This document shows positions 41,301 through 54,100 of a DNA stretch of 64,000 nt, piece by piece (positions within the stretch are counted from its first letter, which is position 1; every line of letters starts with the position of its first letter). The notes beneath the pieces were generated by a model. That model worked only from the letters and a program-made list of their open reading frames with translations, was not told where the DNA came from and ran no database searches. The position numbers were made by a program, and so were the translations under genes. Origin of the DNA: Synchiropus splendidus (Eukaryota; Chordata; Actinopteri; Syngnathiformes; Callionymidae); assembly GCF_027744825.2 (NCBI RefSeq), contig NC_071343.1, forward strand, positions 14,804,866 to 14,868,865, read 5' to 3'.

Positions 41301-44300
41301 TTAGTCATCAGTACTTTCTGTTGTACTTTGTTTCAGCTGCAGCAAAACAAACCACCAGACCAGAGACGCAAGACTAATTTTCCCTCAGGGTCTCACGGGA
41401 AAAACAGGTGTAAAAACTTTTCTTATTTTAGGAAAACTTGATAACTGATTTGTGGGGAATAAAAAGTGGAATGCAGAACAAAGGATCTCTTGTTGCTTTA
41501 TATAATATTGATGTTCAGGCTTCAAAGATGTTTGACGTCACAACCCCTTGTTCTTTTAGGGTGAAGATCTCTGAATGAAACTGTTTCACAATAGCTAAAA
41601 TCACAGTTACTTATCAGCACTACCTCCTTGAGTTTCAAGTGTTCACTGAATCGATCTTTGTCTCTCTCTATATTGATGGGTTTTATTTATTTAGTATTTT
41701 AAAGAACAGGACAGGAAATAGTATTAAATCTTGTTTTCATGTTTTTTCTCAAACATCCATGTTTTTTCCAAGCAGAAATTAGATTTTTTGTCTATAATTA
41801 TTATTGTTAATGATAGTAATAATAACAATAACAATTAATTGGTTTTCATTTATCAATAAAAAATGTACATTGCCATCTGCTTTTAACACTTTTCACGGCT
41901 GCAGAATGCAGAAATTATTTGTGGTTGTTTTTCTTCCAAAATTCAAGTTGTCGTACTGACGGTACTTCAGGCTTTGGGGTGAAAAACAAGGTGACTGTTT
42001 AGTTCTGACCTGAATTTAGATACAAAACTGGTAGAAACCCTTGTGGGGACAACAACTCTCAGACCTGTGTTGTGTTGAGATGAGATTTTGGCCTTATTGG
42101 GTAAACAAGTGAGAGTGGCACTGAAGGTCATGGTCTCCTGCAACACCTGCGGAGTGACAATTGGTTTGGGACTTTAGACTGAGGACAATGTGAAATGTCC
42201 ACAACCCCCCCGGAATCAGTTATTTCTAAATATTAAAATGGTCTTTTCAAAATGATAAAATCAATATGTTTTATTATGTATTGCACTTTAAGTACTCTCT
42301 TATGACTGTCTGAACCCTGTAAATCTGAAAACTATGGATACACCTCCGTAAATTCAGCTTTTCTCCTTAACATACTTTTCTTTTCTTTTTCGATCTCTAT
42401 TTAAATTCCACTGTGATCACCTCCCACAACGTCAGCCAAAGCTAAGCTTTGTTTGCTAAAACAGGGTGATTTTTTATTTATTTATTGGTGAATAAATGCT
42501 CAAGAAGAAAAGATCCTCTGAAAATTCTCCTGTCCCTTGTGTAGTGGGCAGCAGTGAGTGTTCAGGTCACTGAGTCCATCTTGACTCAGAAGCTTTATTC
42601 CTCTTTTCTTGTTCTTTTCTTTCTCTTGAACTGAGCATATTCCCTGAATAGAGAAGTGAGTTTGCAAGAATGTCCCGAGCCGCAGGGATTGTGCATTAGC
42701 CTGTCATGTTTTTTTTTTTTGGACTTCTGTTTTTTTTTTCACTGTGTATGCACACACACACTCACACACTTACCAGACTGTGACACGCTGACAATGTCAT
42801 GTTCGGCCTTGAGCACCAGAGAGTTGAGTTCAGCTGAATATCAATATTGCTGCATTGGCAGAGTTTACTGGCTGTCACTTCCGATGATCCTCGGTCTGAA
42901 CACTACCCCAGAAGAATCTTCTGTTTTGCTACAGTACGCTCAGTATTGTTGCTCTCATCTTTCTCAGTAGACACATTTGTGTTAATGTGACAAAAAAAAA
43001 AACGGGAACAATAAGGCGCCCAAGTATCGACAAGATGGAGCATTCGTTGGTCCAAGAAAAAGACAACTTTTTAATGTGCCGCTCCGACAACGTTCCCTCT
43101 CGGTCTAACTGAGCGGAATGTGGAATAATCATGTTCTTCTGCAGGAAGCCAACCCCCCATTGTTGGCAAAATGACTAAATCCTCCGTTAAACCTCTCTAT
43201 CTTCCATTAGCGGAGAGGCTGCGGGGCCAGAGGGATTGTCTCATGAATATGTTAGTTAATCTGCGCCACTCATTGATCCAGGTTGCTGAACGTCAGACTC
43301 TAGACTGCAAGTTTCAGGGTTAGATAAACAAGTACGCTGGCAAAACTTGTATTCATCTTTTCACATCCACAGACTGCTTAGAGTCATCAGTCAACCTGTT
43401 TATTTTGAACGTAAAAAAACCCTCAATACCCGCAAACTTTCTCCATGTACTTTACTGAACACCATACTGCCATTCTTTGGAGTATATTTGCCTTTATATG
43501 AGTTTTTTAACATTAACATTATCCTAGAATAAAGCGCCTCATCTGTGTCACTGCCAAGCTCCCTTCACTTCAGTGGGAGATAAAAATGAATCCCTCTTGA
43601 GGGAGGCCCACTAAGCCACGTCCCACCAGTGTTGCTGAAGTATCACCGTGTGGTATTCTGCTGCAACGGCGTCACTCTTCCATTCCTTCACCAACTGTGC
43701 TTCTCTAGCACTTTCAGGCCTGGAGGAAAGATGCGGCTTCTCCTCCTGAAACTAACTGGGCCTGTTTGCTTGCAAAGACAAAGACTCTTCTCTGCTTTTG
43801 AAGCCACGTTTCTGGTGTCACCGAGAAGAATTGATTGAATGAGTCGCCCACTCAGTCGGAGAAAGTCAAGGACACTGACAGGCAGGACGTAATGTATGGG
43901 CTTCTCAGCCTGTGTAGTTCTTGTCTCTCCGGAGAGACTCCTAAAGACTCCTGAGCTGCAGTCGGCAGCCTGCTACCTGGAGGTTCAGCTGTTTGTTAGC
44001 AACAATCGTCAGCGGATCAAGCGCTGCTCAGACAGAGATGTGAGTCGAGAGTCATTTCTATATTTGCAAATGCACCTGAAACTGCCTTCCCGTCTCTGCT
44101 GCCGCTCGCTGATGTCGGCTCAATCCAATTTGTTATTTCATCATGTCAAAACTTCGTCTCACTTGCTGTCGACGGTTTGAAATTATTCCCGGCGTTGGAG
44201 CTAGCTACACCTCTGATGAGGGGAACGCTTCTGCCGCCAGCACCCTCCAAAGCTTTTGATGTGAAAATTGCTTCCATCTCCAAGACAGAACTGATGATTA

Positions 44301-45782
44301 GTCACTCCACTCCTGTCCTTCTTCTGCCCACTTCCCAACGTCCACAGAAGACTCGTCCTTCCAGAGCTGATGAACGCATTGTTCACCTCTCGCTGTTATA
44401 CATGTAGGTCAGCGTACTGACGTCTGTAATGTCTACCTTCATGAGAAACCTTTGCGGACTGGCTGTCCTTCATCTCTTCAGGCTGGAGGAATTTCTATTT
44501 GCACTTGCCAACTGTAGCTTCAGAAAGGTCGTATTAGGCTGTAAAATCTAAAATATTTCTCTGACATTGACCTCCTCTGCTCAGCTACCTTGCATCTATC
44601 CAAAATAAGCCTGAATTGTATTTGTCTCAAACACCTGAGGATGTCTGAGAATAATGATCTTTTCAAGGGTCAACTAGATCTGGCTTCCCTTGTGATCGGG
44701 TTGCGGGGGCAGCAGTCAAAGCAAAGATGGCGTTTCTCAGGCTTTCATTCTTGAAATACAATGTCATGTCACTCTGGAGTATGTTGACCTCATATGATCA
44801 TGAGCTTCGTGCGCGGTGCGTACTGGTTGGCACCGTCATCACCACGGAGCCCAGATCCTTAAAAGAAGACATTTAGTGGAATTTTTCTACTTCGTCCACT
44901 CCATGTTTTAGTTGCTACCAAGACTGGGCAACATGAGTGGATCAGACAACAGGTCTAGACAGGTTTGGTTGAGTCACTTGTGCTTGGTTCTCCTGCCAAG
45001 CTATTGGTGACTACAACCTCCATTATCAAATGTAAATCCATGGTCACTAAATATTTCTCATTTGACTTGACTTGACTAGAAGCTCTTTTTAACTCTTGTT
45101 TTCCTCGTCACTTTTCACAGGCAAGTACGTCTACCAGCCCATGACCAACGTGTGCCAGCTGCCCAGCACAGCCGTCCCGTCGGCCGCCACTGAGTACAGC
45201 GACACCATTGACCTGTCTGCCTCTTTGGCCGAGCGCTTTCTGAAGCTGGCGCCATGCTTTCAGTCCCCGCCTCACCTAGAGTCGCCCAAATACTGCGTCA
45301 TTGCCGACTTGTTTGTGGACGACTACATTGTCAAACGCATCAACGGGAAGATGTGTTACGTACAGCGCCCCCTGCCTGCACTCCCGGACCCTCCCCACCA
45401 TCCCACTCCTCCTGCTACTCCTCAAAAACCCCAGGCTCCAGCTCAGCCCAGACCACCCGTGAAGCCGACGCCGCCTGGCCCTCAGACCACGTCACCACCC
45501 CCAGTCCAGGCCGAGCTGAAGAAACCTTCCCTCGTGGACAAAGTAAAAGGCCCGAAAATGGACCACTGCTCGTCCCCGTCTAGCTCTGAGGACTCCGGCA
45601 TCAACGCCTTGGGTCTTCACTACCTGGAGTCCTGCGAAGAGGGCAGCGAAGAGGAGGACGACGAGCTGAGCACCGACGGGAACTCCAGTCCGGGCAGCCT
45701 CTGGGATCAGGACGACTGTTCCCTGCTTTCCCCGTCCAAGTCCATGATAGAGATCATCGAAAAGATTGAAACAACTGTGTAA
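23238..45782 (+). CDS. c3orf70: UPF0524 family protein C3orf70 homolog
   Basis: Two coding exons, 23238-23421 and 45121-45782 (stop TAA), are joined inside a Cys codon (T|GC) by a 21.7-kb GT-AG intron, giving 281 residues (human about 250). Exon 1 begins MAASGAPKCPK and contains a Cys/His-rich block (GLSICATHSHGKCFKLHW then CCHLGWCHC) with a metal-binding look, though no zinc fold is established. Exon 2 continues with KYVYQPMTNVCQLPSTAVPS, then SLAERFLKLAPCFQSPPHLE and YCVIADLFVDDYIVKRINGK. A proline-rich stretch (residues about 145-192) follows, then the conserved CSSPSSSEDSGINALGLHY, an acidic run and the C-terminus IEKIETTV. Work on the zebrafish gene has linked it to neural development and behaviour; the molecular function is unknown. 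No signal peptide or membrane segment is seen. Confidence 0.95.
28229..28743 (+). mobile_element. Non-autonomous hAT-like element, copy 2
   Basis: It starts CAGAGGTGGGCAATTAAATT and ends with GGGCCGCATATGGCCCCCGG followed by a decayed terminal repeat ending GAGTTCTG. The flanks CTGAAGTT and CTTTAGTT fit a diverged 8-bp target duplication. Its right end aligns with that of the element at 16327-16748 in the same orientation. No transposase frame was seen. Confidence 0.65.
29797..30478. repeat. Tandem repeat, four copies of an approximately 172-bp unit
   Basis: CTTATATTTCAAT recurs at 29797, 29969, 30141 and 30308, giving periods of 172, 172 and 167. Each unit contains CACCAAAATTTGTGA, AGGAACAGAGAT and CAGGTTGCACTCCATCCTTC. 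The two middle units are almost identical. The long + strand open frames here simply read through the array and are not a gene. Confidence 0.92.
30657..30925 (+). repeat. Diverged dispersed repeat, copy A
   Basis: It aligns in order with copy B at 31822-32045: the GTCGGCTAGTCA / GTCGACTAGTCA start, GTTGTAAATA / GCTGTAAATA, TGTTTTGAAA, TGCTCA..ATGTGG and TATGTGTCCT..GATGTG. The GTCGACTAGTC-type end suggests an old hAT-like transposon, but the family is not certain. Confidence 0.5.
31822..32045 (+). repeat. Diverged dispersed repeat, copy B
   Basis: Direct-orientation relative of the segment at 30657-30925, about 1.16 kb away. Identity is broken by many small indels, so the duplication is old. 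No coding potential. Confidence 0.5.
34791..35421 (+). mobile_element. 5'-truncated RTE-like LINE with a 16-bp target site duplication
   Basis: TCACATTTTACTCAAA occurs exactly at 34791-34806 and 35406-35421 and bounds the insert 34807-35405, a clear target duplication. The insert encodes the decayed C-terminal end of a retrotransposon reverse-transcriptase protein. Visible phrases are LGSTVQGNGECEKEVKKRVQ, VSARMKGKVYKRVV, MLYGLETVALRKRQEAELEV, KMLRFSLGV, VREARWRWFGHVQRRES and LELPGRRWRGRP, with a stop after MDRIRKQ and a shifted frame later. It ends in a GAAGAA-rich tail. Such 3' ends are common in fish RTE-clade elements. Confidence 0.88.
38215..38420 (+). mobile_element. CR1/L2-type LINE 3' fragment
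   Basis: A short frame reads LPSGRRYRTPLARKNPYKRS followed by FIPSAIAALNK, a very common C-terminal end of reverse-transcriptase proteins of fish non-LTR retrotransposons (Rex1/L2/CR1 type). It is heavily truncated and the edges are approximate. Confidence 0.65.
40430..40580. mobile_element. Probable end of a DNA transposon (hAT-like remnant)
   Basis: A series of ATCGTGATCGTGGGCC and AATATCGCCA motifs, ending GTGACCCCACCCCTAATC, resembles the terminal part of common fish hAT elements. The partner end was not located. A similar GTATCGGTGG..CCAGTACCAG stretch at 38596-38680 may be another such remnant. Confidence 0.35.
45364..45378 (-). promoter_or_regulatory. CTCF-core-like motif inside c3orf70 exon 2
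   Basis: On the - strand it reads CAGGCAGGGGGCGCT, a perfect GGGGGCGCT core within coding codons for QRPLPA. Flanking positions match the consensus less well, so it may be chance. Confidence 0.3.
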
Positions 45783-47250
45783 CCCAGACACGTCTGCTCA
45801 AATGACTGAGCGCAGCACCGATGATGGAAGGAAACTGCGGAACCAGGAAGGCCTCAGCGGGGCTGTGATTGGTCGTCTTCATTATGTTTACCTGCAGGTG
45901 GGAAACGACTGCACGCCTGCACACACTCACTCACACACTCGGCCTCTTCCCACCCTGCATGGATCACACAACTGACTAGTCAAGAAAACAAGGAAGCACA
46001 AGACAACCAGAAGAAACTTTGACTGGAAACAGAAACACTTGCGCCTCTGCTTGACAAATCTGTGAGGGATGGTCGCTCCCGTCCAAAACATGGAGTCGTT
46101 CAGTGATGTAGTTGTGGCCATTTAAACTTAAGAAAACCAAAAACAGCAGTTTTAAATTGCCTCCAAAAATAGAAAACGTATGTGTTGTTTACAGAATGTT
46201 GCGTGACATTCAGATTAAAAATGCATTTTATTCTGTCATCTTATGTCGTTTTATATTATATTTGGGTTTTAGAAATAGTGTCATTCATTTTTTTGGGACT
46301 TACAAATCGATTTGTAGCAACAATGCTGAGAAGTGTCGGAAAAGCACTTACTCTTATTAGTTTTACATGTTTTAACATGTAAAGCGTAATGACTCCAAGA
46401 AGTCAATTAACAGTTGCGAGTTTCCTTGGGCTCCATCATCAAATTTCGACTGTAGCTTCAAGAAAAATAGGGCGCAGGATGTAAGGGAGCCGAACCGTTG
46501 CCAGGCTGCCAGACTGGCTTGCTCGCTCTCGGAAGTGAAACTGTAGAAGTTAAACATCATGAGCATAGGCACTCTGTTTCCTCTATTTCAAGCCCAAAAG
46601 TGAATGAAGTGTCGAGTGAATCGCTCAGGCGGAGACTCGTGTCTTTCTGGTCTGCGCCCACACACTTGAGTAATACTTACAAAACACGCCAGAATCAGGA
46701 CACGGGCGCTTACTCTCGCGTCGGGTTTTCCCGCCTGGAGCAGCCGACACTCACACTTATCACCTTTTCTAAGGCTGTTTTTCCCACAGTTTGTCTGCAC
46801 TTTACCGACACGAGCACAGGCGACAGGTAGGCAGCAGGGTCGCTCTTTGACAATCATTTACCCACAAGCACATTTCTCGACTGAAGTCGCCTCCGAGGGC
46901 AGTCGGTATTGCTACATCACTGGGCGTCCAGCTCAAGACGGTTACGTCCCTCAGCAGCCCAGATGTTCAAAGAGCACGGCAGCTCAGGTGGTTCGGGAAG
47001 ATATCCAAGTATATAGTGTAAAATTGCATTTGAGGGTCGATGGAGAAATGTGTTGTGGTGCCAGACTCGGCTCTGTGCTGCAGTGATAAATGTATCGCGG
47101 CTTCGAGAGATTACCTGACAGACGATTGGTGTTGTGATGTTGTGGAAGATGTTCATAAGTGGAAGAGATACAACATAATAGTGGCTATGAGAAATTGTTT
47201 TGACCTTTTCCAGTCTACGATAAACAACTCTCATGACAAAACAAAATAAA
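45783..47250 (+). other. c3orf70 3' untranslated region (provisional)
   Basis: Non-coding sequence after the TAA. The first well-placed AATAAA is at 47245-47250, followed by a T/GT-rich stretch; other AATAAA copies occur near 47477 and 47842. The end is uncertain. Confidence 0.4.
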
Positions 47251-50200
47251 CAGGATGTGTTTTATTAATTCACACAACTGTTCAAGTCCCTGATGTGGAT
47301 GTGAGGAAATGTTTGTTGGAGGTTGAGCTGCGAGTAAACAAATCCTGCATCTGTTCAAAACAAATGTTTCGTATTCAGGGACAGCTCCCTCCCCACCCCC
47401 GCCCCCCAGACACGCCACTCAACACTGTTACTCTTATTGTATTACGTTCTTATTACTGTTATATTATTTTCATATAAATAAATATTGATAAACTGCTTCT
47501 TCTCTTGGAGTCTTTCTTGGAAGCATCAAGACGTTGATATACTGATGTCGGTGGTGAACATATCTGGTTGGGAATACGGCCTGCTGCTGTTGGGAGGGGC
47601 ATTAAAGTTTTAGCCGCGCGTCTGGTCTGGGTAAAAATAACTGTCCAGGATGTACAACATTTTGCAGCTGTCAAAACAGAAACCCAGAGACGTGTTCAGT
47701 GCGATTCTCCTAAATCAGCTAAATGGTGCCCGACGTGCCAGACTCCGTAACCAGTTTAAGGCAGCGTGTAGCTCCATCATGCCATAATAAGGTTACCAAG
47801 CTCATTTTTCAGAGCCATGATCAACCTGAATTCTTTGTTTAAATAAATGTCATTTCACATGAGCCGTAAAGGGCAGGTTTATCCAGTCGCTGCAGCGACC
47901 TTCTGGTGTCCGGGCTGACAAAATAGAGACCTTGGCTCAGGTTAGATGACAGCGTGGAAATGCTGAATGACATTTGGTTGCAACCCAAAACAGGAAAGGG
48001 TTGGCAAACTGACCTTCTCGCCTTCAGTTGTTTTGTTTTGTTTTGTTTTTTTTTTCGAAACAGAGAGGTCGGCAAGTGCACAGAGCTCTTTCCCAGGATA
48101 TTAAAATTGATTTTGGCACAATGGAGTTGAACAACAAAGAGCTCATCAACCGCAACACTGTTGGTGTTGCTAGCAGAGCGCAGAGTAATAGTAGCAGGCA
48201 GTGGGGCTTAATAATTTCTGCTCAGTATTGATTATTGGCTGTTGCCCTGTTTCTTATATTAAACGCGGACTGATCGATCGCTTGGATACACCTCTCCTCC
48301 ATGACCACCAGAGGTCGCCATGTTCTGAATTTGACTGATGACAGCAAAGACTGGAAAATTCCGCTTCAAAATACAGTGTATGCATTCTGTTGTCGCAGGA
48401 GTGAGCTCTCATGTTTGATGCTGGAATATGTTTCGGCAACATTTGCCGCGGATCACAGTCTGTTTGTCGCATTAGCTACCAAGCTAACTGGTTCCCACAA
48501 AGCATAACGCTGATACCTGGGACCCGAGAGCACTGTTATGTTTTTCTACGTGTTGAATGTAAAGTATTCTTATGTTCTTTTTTAAAGTTGTGTCAACCTG
48601 TGGGAAATTGTAGTTTCTATAATTTTCTTTACAGCTGTTCCAAAACAGCATATTGAAAACAATGTTTTAAATATATTGTGAATATTGTGAATTGTTTTGC
48701 TCATTTGCTCAGCTCTCGCAGGCAATGATGTCAAAATTTTAAAAAGCTCAAAGAAACAAAGAAATAAGTGTGAATTAAATATGCACAGCAAAGAAGCTCC
48801 TGCGACGGATACACATATAATGTGAACGTAGGCAAAAGGGATTTGTAACAGTACCAAGATGAAAAAAAAGAAACTCCATTGTTTTTTTTTTCATTTTATG
48901 TTTGTAAAGTGGCTATTTTGATCGTGAAAAGTATGGAACACAAACTGAAACATCATGGCAACTTCAGGTAGTCCAGCTGCAAAAGGAAATAAAGGTTATT
49001 CTAAAACTGTTTCAGTGGGAAAACATTACGACACTAAGTTAAAATTCAAAACGTCACTTGCATAAAGACACGTCTCTCTGTGGATGTGCAGGCAAGCATG
49101 TGACCGCAGGCACTGCTCGTCTGCTGATGTTGTTTAATCTACTCTGGTTGAGTCATTGGAAAAAAGTGTGCGGCTGTCGCACTGAGCTCCACGTTAGGAA
49201 GATGCGTTAGATGGTGAATATTGTCACGCGTTTAATCTCTGGCGTCACCAGTGCTGAAAAACTGATGAGACGACAGACGGAAGTATAACCTCAATTAGAC
49301 ACTTAGACAAGGCCACGTTTTTATATTTCACGTCAATATCAATCCAAAATGAACTCCTCAACTGTGTGTTGTCAGTTGCCGGGAGAAAGAGTGATCATCC
49401 AAGACCATAGAAGTGAAAAGCTATTGAGCAGAAATCTCTCTGCCTCAGAGTATTCGCCTGTGGTTTGTAGCCCAGCGCCAAGTGATGAAGGGAACATTTT
49501 TAAAGGAGCGCGAGCGTCATTCTTTGGCTGATGATCCTGGCAGAATTACCTGCAGCAGCACAGAAAATGATTGATCCCAACAAGGCCAGACAAGGAAAAG
49601 AAACAAACAAAAGAAAGCGGAGTCCAGCGGAGTTTCGAAGGTTTGTTGCCAGGAAAATTTGATTTGGACAAAAAGTGAAGGATCTTAACCATGAGTTGTG
49701 GGTGGACTGGACTATATATGTATATACTATATACTATATATGTATGTAAGACACAAAATGTTGTTTCTCTTTTTGCTTGTTTTTTATGGGTCAAATCCAG
49801 AAACCTTTAGTGAAGTGTCATGCTACACGAGTAAAGAGTGGACAGCAGGCGTGCCGTCATTTATCCAAGCGCGAAGATCTTTAATCAATCACAGCAGTGC
49901 GAGTAAGTGCGATAATTCAAGTGGAGCTCCTCCGGCATCGATGCCGCTTAATTACGCACAGGAAGTAATACCAGAATCTTTAACAGCCTTGTAAACATTT
50001 TACTGCGGCTTTAAGGGGAAGGCCAGGCAGGAAAAGGTGCGATCATGTTCAGTTGCTATTGACGTTTACGTGAGGGGTGCGGCTCAACGATTTTCAGCCC
50101 TTTTCATGAATCGATGACAAAACATGAATGATATTAATATCTGACTCATCACGTAAAATAACAAGCAGTAATATCAAGCCGGAATGGCATTAGAAACAGA

Positions 50201-50446
50201 AGTTTTTCACTCACTCAAAAGCCTGTTAAAATAAACTGAGCGCATCTATGGTTATGCTTTCAAGGACCTTGGCGCCAAATGCTATCTGTCGTATGTTGCA
50301 GCTAACTCAAGGTCCAAGGGTCAATTTGCCGAATGCAGCCTGTTAGTGTTACATGCAGTTGAAATCAAACATTAAAGTCTTTGGAACTGTTGATATCATG
50401 ACATATAAAGATTAGCACAGGCTTTGTTCTTCGACAGGCTAGCAAG

Positions 50447-51187
50447 GGCTGCGTCCCATTTCTCACCCTAACACTAGCACTTGGTTTTCAGCGCCCTCCA
50501 CTATGAAGTGCCCTCAGACGACGAAGTGAAGTGACTGACGTCCCTAAGAATTGGGACAACACTAGATGACGTCACTCGTATGTCATTGGCTGTTTTGTTT
50601 CCTGCATATTGGGTGTTGGAGCCGTTTTGGAAATGCCAGCTCCAGTGTTTTTGCAAGCTCTTCGGCGCATCGGCGCTGATAATCTCACTTGGTTTGGTGA
50701 ACCAACGGAGAAGAAATGGGCAGAGCTGAGGCCAGCTTCGCGGCTATGTTGCGGTGATAGATCTGTAAGAGGTATGAGGATTGAGGAACGTTAGCCTGGA
50801 TGCTAGCCCACTGTTGTTTGTTAAGAAGAAATGAAAACATACTGTTGTACGTATATGTTGTACTGTTCATGTCGTCGGACACGGTAGACCATTTGGGGCG
50901 CTAAAATATGATATGAGAGAAAGTAAACAAACGGAAGAGTAGTCCTCTTAACTAAAATGTCCCTGTTGTCCTATCCAACATTTTTGAAATAAAAATATCC
51001 AACACAGTTTTGAAATAAAGTACTTTGGCATCCTGGGAATCTATGCACACTTCATATTCCCACTTTGTTTCAAGTCAGCCCCGGAGCTCCCCCCGCTTTG
51101 AAGGGATCATTTCAAGTGGTGAACAGCAAGTATTGGGACACACTACACTTACACGTAAACACGTGTAGTGAGAAATGAGACACAGCC
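50447..51187. mobile_element. Non-autonomous DNA transposon with long inverted ends (PIF/Harbinger- or ISL2EU-like)
   Basis: The left end GGCTGCGTCCCATTTCTCAC and the reverse complement of the right end, GGCTGTGTCTCATTTCTCAC, match at 18 of 20 positions. The 741-bp interior has no transposase. It includes a 61-codon frame (50609-50794) of unknown origin. The TIR style resembles fish Harbinger-superfamily MITEs; the target duplication could not be identified. Confidence 0.7.
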
Positions 51188-54100
51188 TATAGATGTCAAG
51201 AGTTCATATGGAGAATACTTAAAATTGATGCTGGTCAACAGGAATTTGATGAAAGACGGGAAAGCAATGTTGGTACTTCAGAAGGAGGGCAATATATGTA
51301 TTTTGAAGCAAACTACAGAGACACTTGTGCTAAAAATTTCAATAACTGAAAGGGTCACTGCTTGCACATTGCTTTTAGACTACTACCACTGCTTTTGCAC
51401 TCTGGTCTCAGTTAGAAATGGCCCCTGGTGTGATTGATTCCTGTTTCTTCTACTGCTAAAATACATCATTTGATAGGGTAAATACATGTATTTCCAGACG
51501 TGTTTAGGCGGAGGACTGAAAAAGCATCTCTGCTGTGGATTGTGATGTATCTACTTACTGTATATCTAGAGAAATACAATACAGCGCTGCCTCACTTCCC
51601 GACATTGATTTGCTGAGACTCTAAAAGACCTTCCGTGCCCTCTGGACTCCGCAGCTCCTCTCTATCTCGCTCCATTACCTGTGAACGCTGTCCTCACCTT
51701 GACTTCCAGCCGACCAGCTCTCCTCACACTTTTATCCCCTTGTTTCTCTCGCATTTTTCTTTTCTGCTTGTACAGCACAAAACCCTGCCGGAGTGAGATG
51801 CTAATCAGGCGACGTGAACACACGCTCCGTAAAAAAGAGGAGACGGAGTGAGGACGGCGCGATTAGAAACACGATGATGCAAGCACACGCAAGCGTCTGC
51901 AGGACAGGGTGCGAGTACGCTGGCAGCTGCTGCGCTGTGAGGCTCAATATTCAAACTTTTCTAAAGGTCCAGATTGAAGGGCTGGAGAAGGCGTGGAATT
52001 AATATTTCGTTTGAACTTTGCTGGTGAAATAAAAGTAAATGATTGAAAGAAGAATTGAATCAAAAACCCCAGGTAAAGACAGGATGGGAAAACAAGCCCG
52101 GCAGTCTGTCATGACTGATACATTGATTTGCAAGGTCTATTTGAGAACGTGAGGATGGAGAGATGAAAAACAAAAAGTGCGGTGTCTGCTGGCGAGATGA
52201 CGCACTTATTATCAATATGAGTATGAATTATTAATCTGGATATTTCCGGTAAAGATGCTCAGCCATTTAAGCCACTCATATTGACTTTGCAGCACAACAA
52301 AGGCGTCACTATATTGTGATGTTTATTCTGAAAGTCAGCACAAGTTCAGTGTTGCAAAGTAAAATAGAGATAGAGATAGAAAGAAGCAATAGTCTCTAGC
52401 GTGGCCATCTGTCGTGCGGTGGATAATATGGATCAAAAATAGGAATCCTGTATCAGACACACACTTCATAACAGCAGTGATTCACCAGAGCAGGCTTCCG
52501 TCTTCTGTCTCTTCCGACAGTAATTCCCATGCTCATTGTTGGAGAGGACCCATCTTGGCTCTCCAGACTGGTTTGCAGCGACGTGGCCTCGTGCCCGACA
52601 CATTTTGATGCAATGTGTGAATCATTCTTTTTCATGAATGAGACTTTAAATCTTTGTTCCCAAACAAATACGGATGAAATATTCAGCAGTGCCATCGCTC
52701 TGTTTTTCTTGACAACCTCAACGGTAGCAAGCAATTATTAATTCATTTACAGTCAATGAGCCAAGTATTATTAGTTCATGTGGAGCAAAAAATGAAACAA
52801 AATAAAGCTTGGCTATGATAATTATAGTGAAACAACAAATGCTTACTTGTGAAAATGATTTGGAAAAATACTCAACTGAAATCTTTTGGCAAACAAAGTG
52901 GCTTCATTAGATTCTCAAGAGACTTGAATGGACTTGATAAAATGGCATGAGAAATATGTTTTTTCATCTCAAAAATGACAATATTTTAAGTAAAGCTGAT
53001 TTTTCTATAGAATAAAAAGCATTGACCAGGTAACTGTCCTGACTGTTGGTCGCAAAATAAACTGGTATAGAGGTGATGAAGTTTCATTTTAGACAGGAAA
53101 AGGATGTTCGGTTAAATAGCGATTCAATTCTAGCCACCAGAGTGAGTTCGGTGCACACATGCTTTCAGGTAGTCAAGTTCTTAATGAAATAGGTATCTGA
53201 CAAAACCCATTGTACTAACTCTCCTGGAATCCATTTCAACCTTCTGTGTCACAAAAATCATCCAATAAACAAACTTTTCTGACCCGCTCTGTGCCAACCG
53301 TTAATATATTATTTCATTAAAGGCAGCAAGAGAACTGAGTTATAGCTTTTATCTGCAGCTGCAGAATGATATTCCTTTCTTTTATTACCCGTCCTTCTCT
53401 GCGCGCTCATCTCATTTCCTGTTTGCTACCTGACAGGCTCAAACCTTCCCGGAGAGTCCAAGTTTAGAATGGCTATGTATACGTATAGGAGTATATGCTG
53501 TCAAAGTATGACGTTTTTTTCCCATAAATGCAAAGAAAGCTTAGGTGTGAGAAGCAACAATGTAACACCTTGAAAGGGACAAAAACCTTTAAGTGCCATT
53601 CAGAGAGACTTCCGAAATATCAGTGCATTATTTAGGGCCAATTATTCCTCAACGTTACATATGCATTCAGATCTGGATGCAGACTTCTGTCCGTGCTCTG
53701 CGTTCATTCCGTCTGTGTTTCTGCATGTTTCTACAACGCTTACGGAGCAGTACCACTGGAAACCGTGGGGGGCAGTGTTGCTGTTACTACCTGATACGTA
53801 GATCAAATGAGACACAAAAAAGACATAACAATGGAGGAAATTCTCTCTCCTCCAGTCTCGATATATTTACTGGCCTCACCGACCACCGCCTCCGTTTCCT
53901 CTTTTGTGCAAGAGGAACATGATCAGTTCTTCTTCCACAGTGGCCATGTTTGTTTAGGAGTTTGTGTTCTCATAAACCTTTGACTCTGGGCTGCTCCCCC
54001 TGCTGGATATATTGGTGAACAGCAATACAAATGCAAAGAACGCAGGGAGGCATGTGATCAGTCACAGTAACATTGTTTGAAATGTATGATTATAATTTAA

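Larger units (their letters stand above)
23422..45120. other. c3orf70 intron 1 (21.7 kb), non-coding
   Basis: No coding exon was recognised on either strand. It contains the dispersed elements listed separately: a hAT-like element, a 172-bp tandem array, a pair of diverged repeats, an RTE-like LINE, a CR1/L2-like LINE fragment and a probable hAT end near 40.4 kb. Much of the rest is unique AT-rich sequence, with GC-richer islands such as 34060-34180 and 39590-39740 that could be regulatory. A polypyrimidine tract and CAG acceptor at 45118-45120 end it. Confidence 0.75.

Noticed and set aside
48305..48320. CCACCAGAGGTCGCC considered as a CTCF site
   Set aside because: The GGC core is broken (GTC), so it is weaker than the sites reported.
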